This document shows, in pieces, positions 57,571-64,000 of a stretch of 64,000 bases of DNA. Origin of the DNA: Cocos nucifera (Eukaryota; Streptophyta; Magnoliopsida; Arecales; Arecaceae); NCBI GenBank assembly GCA_006176705.1, contig QRFJ01000304.1, positions 435,564 through 499,563 on the forward strand. Direction: 5' to 3'. The notes beneath the pieces are model-generated. The model had not been told where the DNA came from and did not search any database. It saw only the letters and a program-made list of their open reading frames with translations. Both the position numbers and the translations under genes were made by a program. Within the stretch, counting starts at the first letter, position 1. The number at the start of each line of letters is the position of its first letter.

Positions 57571-60129
57571 ACCAAACAATTGCAATCGATTCAGATTTTT
57601 AGAAGCCAAAATCAAACCGATCAACTTTGGAATAAAACCCAATCAACCAGGCAGAAATCTGGTCAATTTGGTTTGTTCTCCAAGTTACTTGAAGTTTGAA
57701 AAGAAGGATGGCCTAATGATTTGTTGATTTTATGATTTTATTTAGAAGCGTTCGGTAAGAAAAACTATGAGAGCATCCAAGTTTCTATTCAGCAAAACAA
57801 TAATTAGTATAAACTATTGAGTCTATGATGAAAAAAATTATATAATTAAATATATAGATCAGTTCAGATTGAGACTGTATTGCCTGACCATTTAACCTAT
57901 AATCAAATAATCTATTTAGGATTTTCAAAGCAAGAACCAAAAAACAAAACCGATCTATGCAAAATTCAAACCAAACTTACATGGTGAGGTTTGAATCTCT
58001 CACTTTTTTCAAATTGACCAAGAATTATTCACATCCATAAAATATTTATAAAATAGTAAAACCCATTTTTAGCATCTTATGTACTGCTGCATTCACTAAG
58101 CTATCTTTGTACTACCACGGTCGCCAAAAACCTTCCAAGTTATCTATTGTAATTTTTGTTACCTTTGAATAATGATGATGTATATATGATGATATTAATT
58201 AGGCCCTTCATAATTTAGATATTCATGGTTTAATTTTAGATTTTCTTGTTGGGAGGATTTTTTTTTTTTTTAAAGCCTTTCTAGCTTTAATGATTTTTCT
58301 ATTTTTTGACTTGTCTTGATTTTTTTTGTTAAATTCCATCAGGCAAATATTAAAATGAGATATATGATTCGCCTGCCTTTTCTTCAATATTTACTATTGA
58401 TATGTGTTGGAACCTTTTTTACCCACTTATTTAGATGATAAATTCAATGTCAGTTGTTTAGAAATTAGAACAGAAGGCCCTTGATGCATCGGTTTAGGAT
58501 AAAAATTTTCAGTATAAACGATAGTTGTCATTTCGAATTAATGATAGTAAGTCACTTGATAATTTTTATTACTTTATATAAAAAATAATATCAACAATTG
58601 ATTCGATCAAAGAGAACAAAGATTCAATATGTTCAACTCAAATCTTTTAAAAGAAAAGAAGTTGATGAAAGAATTACGAAAATAGAACTTAAGTCCCCCT
58701 TTCTTCAATTAATTAATTTTTTATATTATAAATCGAGGTATATAATTCTTATTTATAATAATGAGATATGTCCTTATATAATTTATCTCAGATTTCTACT
58801 TGTTTTCTAGAAGGGTGTTCATAAGTTGGTTGGACTTCTCTTCATAGTTAAAACGAACTAAACTCTAAAAAATATGGTGAATATAAAAAATTATAAAAAA
58901 ATATTAATATTTTATGGAAGATAGATCTTGAATACTATATCAACTTTGTCTTCTATCATTTCGTTTAATTTTTCATAAATTCAAAGATAACTTTTGGTCA
59001 AAATTTTATCCAAAAAAGAAAGTTTTAGTTTGATCAATCCATTTTTAGATTCAAATGATAGAATTTTGGTCCGATTTAATCTCTTTAAGGGCTAATCAAA
59101 AGTTGTAGATCTCGAAAAGATACTCAATTTCAAAAAAAAAAAATCATTGTAATTAGCCATCATATAATCAAGTTATCATCTTTTGAAGTTTGGAAAGTGA
59201 TTCGATTTCTGAATGTAATGGATATTGCTCCTGAATCTTATCTAGTTTTGCTCGTAGTAGCTAATATGATCCACATCAAGTTCTCATTGTAATGAAAGAG
59301 ATCTACATCGAGTCTGGTAATCCTTTTATAGTGGTCCACATCAAATTTAATGATCAATTTGAATCAATGCTCTTTTTGTTTAGGGGATTTAGCTCATGCT
59401 AAATCAGAATTGAATTGAAGATGCATAATGCTTGCTTTCCTATCTCACGATTGAAATGCTTGGCTTGATTAAAGAAAGTTTTCAGCTTTGATCTTTCTTA
59501 CTATATGATAGATTTTGATCCTCATGGGAGATAATTTTGCTATAGAAATTGCTAACACTTATGTTGAAGGTATTGTTAATCGAGACATGATCTGGATGAG
59601 TTGGATAATTTTTTTATCTAATTATGTGAGATATTTCTTCATCTCATCATCCATCGAGGAAGAACTAGTATAAGTGTGCATGATGTAAGTGCAAGTATGT
59701 GTAAACCTTGTGTAAGTATGTGTAGCACTAAAAGTAAAAAATTAATGGTTAAAGATTTGAGAAAAAAATAGCAGCCAAAACGAAAGATCAAATTCTATGT
59801 TGCCCTTAATTTTACAAATACAAGTTGGACTACAAACTTTGCTTACATTAGATATTTGGTAAAGGATTTAGATTCCAAAATATCAATGATGGGACATTCA
59901 ATCTTTACATAAAAAAATAAATATAGTGCTTGATTATTTGATACTAATATATTAAAATGAATGATAAATATTTAATTTGAAAAATATTTTATTAACTAAA
60001 TATATCACCGTTCATAAAACTTCATGAGGACGCAAGATCTGCCGTCCATGATTTTAAACCGTGGTACCACAAACAGTCGGATCGATATGCCGCCACCGTC
60101 TCCAGCGGTAGTTGAGGTAAGTAAAGCTT
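57571..60129. other. AT-rich intergenic DNA upstream of ABCI gene
   Basis: Low-complexity AT-rich sequence with poly-T and poly-A runs (58261, 59136). I found no coding sequence or element end. Confidence 0.45.
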
Positions 60130-60253
60130 GGAATCGTCGCTAATTATATTAAATCTAAGACCGCTGCTTTGCGCTCGCCGTTAGAGCTTGTCTCAAACCA
60201 GCCTCTCTCGGAAGAAAGAGAAGCGGGAAAAGAGATAAGAGAGAGCGCGAGAG
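60130..60253 (+). promoter_or_regulatory. Putative core promoter and 5' leader of ABCI gene
   Basis: A TATA-like aattatattaaat lies at about 60139-60151, roughly 100 bases before the ATG at 60254. The leader from about 60205 is purine-rich (gaagaaagagaagcggg, gagagagcgcgagag), common in plant 5' leaders. The transcription start is not known. Confidence 0.4.
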
Positions 60254-63200
60254 ATGGCGAAGCAGAACGGAAAGGCCGCCGCCGGCTGTGCGGCCGTGGT
60301 GGTGGAGGTCAATAACCTACGGTTCACCTACCCCGGGATCGACGGGCACCCATCGCCGGGTTCAAAGCCTATCATCGATGACTTCTCCCTTTCCCTCCAC
60401 GCAGGAGAACGCTGCCTTCTTGTCGGATCCAACGGAGCAGGTTGGTAGTGACCCTTCCCTGATCGAATGATCGATCGATTCGTTTTAATTTCGATTGAGA
60501 ACTTTGAGAGATTTCTTCTGTGTTGCGGTATTGGATCTGATCTTTGTTTTGTTTTGGATTTTAGGGAAGACGACGATACTGAAGATATTAGGGGGGAAGC
60601 ACATGGTGGAGCCGGAGATGGTCCTGGTATTGGGGCGGTCGGCCTTCCACGGCACCGCTGTCACCTCCTCTGGCGATCTTTCCTACCTGGGTGGAGAGGT
60701 AGAATTATGATTTTCTGAAGTTTGTCGTCTCAGATTGCAATTATTTGACCAACTTTGCTTGCTACTTGATGTGCTACGTGAATTGAAAGAGAAACGCAAC
60801 ATAATTCAGATATTCATTCATATTTTGCAAAAAAAAAGACCTTTTTCCGTACAATGCCAAAATAGATCCTGTGGTGTGGGGGGAAAATTAATTATTTTTA
60901 GTTAAGGAGCTTGTTTGAGTTGGAAAATTTTGTTAATGTTCTCCAAATCATCGTACTGGGGAAAATCTATAAGGATTTTCAAACCTACGTATGCTCTTGA
61001 AAGTTGAAATTGAGAAATGAGCTTTTTCTTCTTCTTCTTTTAAGCAACTAGAAATGAGCTTCCAAAAAAAGGCAGTATGTTGCCTACGGTTTGCTGAAAT
61101 TAGATAAATGTTTAGAGCTTTTCATGGCCAATTATGCAACTAATGCATGGGTCGAACAATTAGCTATTCAAATTGTAAATTGTTGAGCGTATATAAATTG
61201 AAAAACAATTTTACAGGGAAAAATCATATCTGATAAGCATGTTGTTCATTCAGTGGAGGCAAGATGTTGCTTTTGCTGGTTTTGAGGTTACGATGCAGAT
61301 GGATGTTTCGGCTAAGAAGATGATATATGGAGTTTCTGGCATTGATCCTCAAAGGAGAGAGGAATTGATTAAGGTATGTCTTTTCCTTTTTCAATCAAAG
61401 TTATTGCACAAACAGCTGGCTTGGTGTACTTTTGTATCTTATTTCGCTTCTCAATAACCTCTTTTGCTGCTACCACTGCTAAGGAAGTTGACTGAAAAGA
61501 AATGTTCTTTTAACAACAGCCTATTGGTGGTTGACTTGGTATTCATGGCCCAGTTAAAGATTACTTGGTCATTGTTACTTTAGGTTTTAAATATCGATCT
61601 TTCATGGAGAATGCATAAAGCATCAGATGGTGAAAGAAGACGAGTTCAAATTTGCATGGGCCTTCTTAGACCATTTAAGGTTTGTTTATTAACTTCTTAA
61701 TCTTTATAGAAATCACCTGTGATATTACTATTTGGCAGTAAGCAGATCGAATCCATGCACATTTTTCTTTTACCAGGTCCTTCTTCTGGATGAGATTACT
61801 GTTGATCTAGATGTTCTGGCAAGGGCCAATCTTTTGAGATATCTTAAGAAGGAATGTGCAGAACAAGGAGCAACAATTATTTATGCAACACATATTTTTG
61901 ATGGTCTTGAAGATTGGCCATCGCATATTGTAAGTTTTGTGCTTATCATTGTTCAATCATGAACTTTCTTAAGGACTTTCTTTTACTAAATTAGCACCAA
62001 ATGCCAGGTATATGTTGCACATGGAAAATTGCAGTTGGCATTGCCTTTGGAAAAAGTGAAGGAAATGAGTAATTTATCCCTAATGGTAAGTAGTTTTATT
62101 GACAGAGCGATTCATATGAGTCATATCTTAAACCAGTTAAACTAGTTACACTTTCTGTATTTTACAGTAAATCTTGCAAATTTCCTGCAATAAAACATGA
62201 TAATTGGTATTTTATCATTATTTGTTCCAATTATGTTGGAATTCTTTTCCTGTTAACCATAATTCAGGACTAGAGATTGTGAAGACCTTGATGAACAGAA
62301 CCTCAAATCTCAAAAGAAATTAAAGCCAGAGATATAAGGAAAAGCAAAAAGGATTGCCATCCTTGTTTGCTAATTCGTTCTACTGGTGTTGAGTCAATGT
62401 CAAAACATTATACAATAAATCTTTAAATTTTAGCGGGCTTATGCAAATAATTTGTGGATGTATTTATCGAAAGAAACTAAATTATGCTGGAAATCTGTTC
62501 AAGCACAGATGTTTCAGATTATTGCATTGACTGAAAGGTGAAAAATATGGAGTAATGTCGGTGATCATCCAACCATCAAATGTTGAAGGAAATGAGTAAT
62601 TTATCCCTAATGGTAAGTAGTTTTATTGACAGAGCGATTCATATGAGTCATATCTTAAACCAGTTAAACTAGTTACACTTTCTGTATTTTACAGTAAATC
62701 TTGCAAATTTCCTGCAATAAAACATGATAATTGGTATTTTATCATTATTTGTTCCAATTATGTTGGAATTCTTTTCCTGTTAACCATAATTCAGGACTAG
62801 AGATTGTGAAGACCTTGATGAACAGAACCTCAAATCTCAAAAGAAATTAAAGCCAGAGATATAAGGAAAAGCAAAAAGGATTGCCATCCTTGTTTGCTAA
62901 TTCGTTCTACTGGTGTTGAGTCAATGTCAAAACATTATACAATAAATCTTTAAATTTTAGCGGGCTTATGCAAATAATTTGTGGATGTATTTATCGAAAG
63001 AAACTAAATTATGCTGGAAATCTGTTCAAGCACAGATGTTTCAGATTATTGCATTGACTGAAAGGTGAAAAAGATGGAGTAATGTCGGTGATCATCCAAC
63101 CATCAAATGTTGCTTTTTCAGCAACTCCACAGCGATATCATAACTCAAATAAGTACATTAGAAGAACAGACGCAAGCACACAGATGCAGAAGCAAGCAAT

Positions 63201-63784
63201 ATTACCACCTGGATTAGAACAACTCTGAGATGATGGCATAAGAAATGCAAGAATGTTTTGATATCTCATGGATACAAAATGAAATGATGGAACAATGCAA
63301 TGCTAGTCTAAATTAGATTAATTGTTCTACATAATATAAGTTAGTCCTTGATCCTAACAATATTCATTTTCAAACTTATGCATAATGAATCCTGTTTTAG
63401 AGATATTTTACTTATATCAAATTGCTTAAGTTTTAACTCTGTGATTCAGCTTTGATCTTTGTCAAGTTTTAGTTTTTATTCCTCAGTAATGGCACATGGG
63501 TTATTTATAATCATTTTTTTCCTGGATGACTTGTTCGATTGTAGAGAACAGTGGAAAGTTGGCTTAGGAAAGAGAGGGATGAAGATAGGAAGAGAAGAAG
63601 GGAAAGGAAGGAGAAGGGTCTTCCAGAATATGATAAGCCAGTAGAAGGCAGCAGGGTTGTAGGATACCCTGCTCGAAGTGCAGTTCGAGTTATGAACAAT
63701 GGTTGGGCTGCTGGGAGACTGCATTCCACCATAGCAGGCGAGGAAAATTTCCTCGTCAGTTCAAATTGTGTTCTCAGGCAATGA
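60254..63784 (+). CDS. ABCI20/21-like: ABC transporter I family member 20/21-like (soluble NAP-type ATP-binding protein)
   Basis: Seven exons join in frame to 335 codons: 60254-60440, 60565-60698, 61254-61373, 61584-61679, 61777-61929, 62008-62085 and 63545-63784 (TGA). All introns are GT-AG. The product has an ABC ATPase domain: Walker A GSNGAGKT (residues 58-65), signature-like SDGER (161-165), Walker B LLLDE (181-185), H-loop His 218. After it comes a charged R/K/E helix (RTVESWLRKERDEDRKRRRE) and a conserved NNGWAAGRLHSTIAGEENF end. This matches the plant ABCI19/20/21 group (about 328 aa in Arabidopsis ABCI20), stand-alone ATP-binding proteins without membrane segments. The Gln normally found in the SDGQ signature is Glu here. 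The last intron is 1459 bp and holds a 527-bp tandem duplication that includes part of exon 6. Confidence 0.9.
62058..63112. repeat. 527-bp tandem duplication in the ABCI gene
   Basis: Sequence from gaaggaaatgagtaatttatcc (62058) recurs at 62585, an offset of 527. The copies stay alike to about 63112 (catcaaatgttg). The only difference I saw is t versus g near 62547 and 63074. Copy 1 includes the last 28 bases of exon 6 and its gt donor; copy 2 repeats these inside intron 6 without an acceptor. Confidence 0.95.
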
Positions 63785-64000
63785 TGATATGCATGCTTCT
63801 TTTATGCTCAATAATGTGAAAAATTATTTATCTATTATTCATTTGACAAACAAGGTTATACCAAGTCTAGGTCCCAAAATTTTAGCCCTTCACAAATCAA
63901 AAAGATGGCCTCTTTATATTCAAGAAGTAAGGAATCCGATATTAAAATATTTGAGATGCAAAGTTGGCGCAATTTGCTTGATGCATACTTGAAGATGCTT
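63785..64000. other. 3' flank of ABCI gene
   Basis: No further gene before the window end. An AATAAT at about 63810 could act in polyadenylation, which is weak evidence. Confidence 0.35.

Noticed and set aside
62585..62612. Copy 2 of exon 6 end as a real alternative exon
   Set aside because: It has a donor but no acceptor just upstream, so it can only be reached by intron retention; not called as an exon.

Overview
The window is nuclear DNA from a flowering plant. The evidence is a seven-exon ABC-transporter-I (NAP-type) gene with plant-style GT-AG introns, several TAT-lineage Ty3/gypsy LTR retrotransposons (second, archaeal-type RNase H; antisense extra ORF), Copia-like pieces and a PIF/Harbinger transposon with a Myb/SANT-like partner ORF. 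The overall style suggests a monocot, perhaps a palm; that is inference from general familiarity and cannot be proved here. Only one protein-coding gene looks intact: the ABCI20/21-like gene at the right end (60254-63784).

Layout. 1-853: AT-rich, nothing recognised. 854-12202: a composite, decayed TAT/gypsy element on the minus strand (type I LTR, degenerate antisense ORF on the plus strand, 3' repeats, integrase, two RNase H domains). A Copia-like LTR fragment (9138-9711) replaces RT and protease, and the element then resumes as gag and a type II LTR. 12203-14100: the 3' end of a second element in the opposite orientation (tandem array, polypurine tract, LTR), so two LTRs face each other across the array. 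14101-26174: AT-rich intergenic DNA with a Copia (SIRE-like) 3' end, a hairpin, microsatellites, an IGR-motif pseudogene and a 3 x 140 bp tandem repeat. 26175-29377: a PIF/Harbinger element with a dead transposase, split by the next element. 29378-41676: one structurally complete 12.3 kb TAT element with 1097-bp LTRs at both ends and near-matching 5-bp target duplications. 41776-50188: a third TAT element with a truncated 3' LTR. 50189-52860: a fourth, with most of pol deleted, sharing an LTR with the third and ending against an inverted LTR (52871-54358). 54359-60100: AT-rich, largely unexplained, with a candidate orphan exon and a LINE-like RNase H fragment. 60130-63784: the ABCI gene, whose last intron carries a 527-bp nearly perfect tandem duplication.

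The gypsy elements form one family with two builds. Build I (elements 1-left and 2) has about 3 kb of antisense, apparently intron-containing coding sequence between pol and the 3' LTR. In build II (element 3, element 4 and the inverted remnant at 12203-14100) that slot is taken by a tandem array whose unit carries the short inverted repeat GGAGAT-AAG-ATCTCC. Both builds share gag-pol and a 115-bp tandem repeat block next to integrase. All retroelement ORFs are broken by stops and frameshifts.
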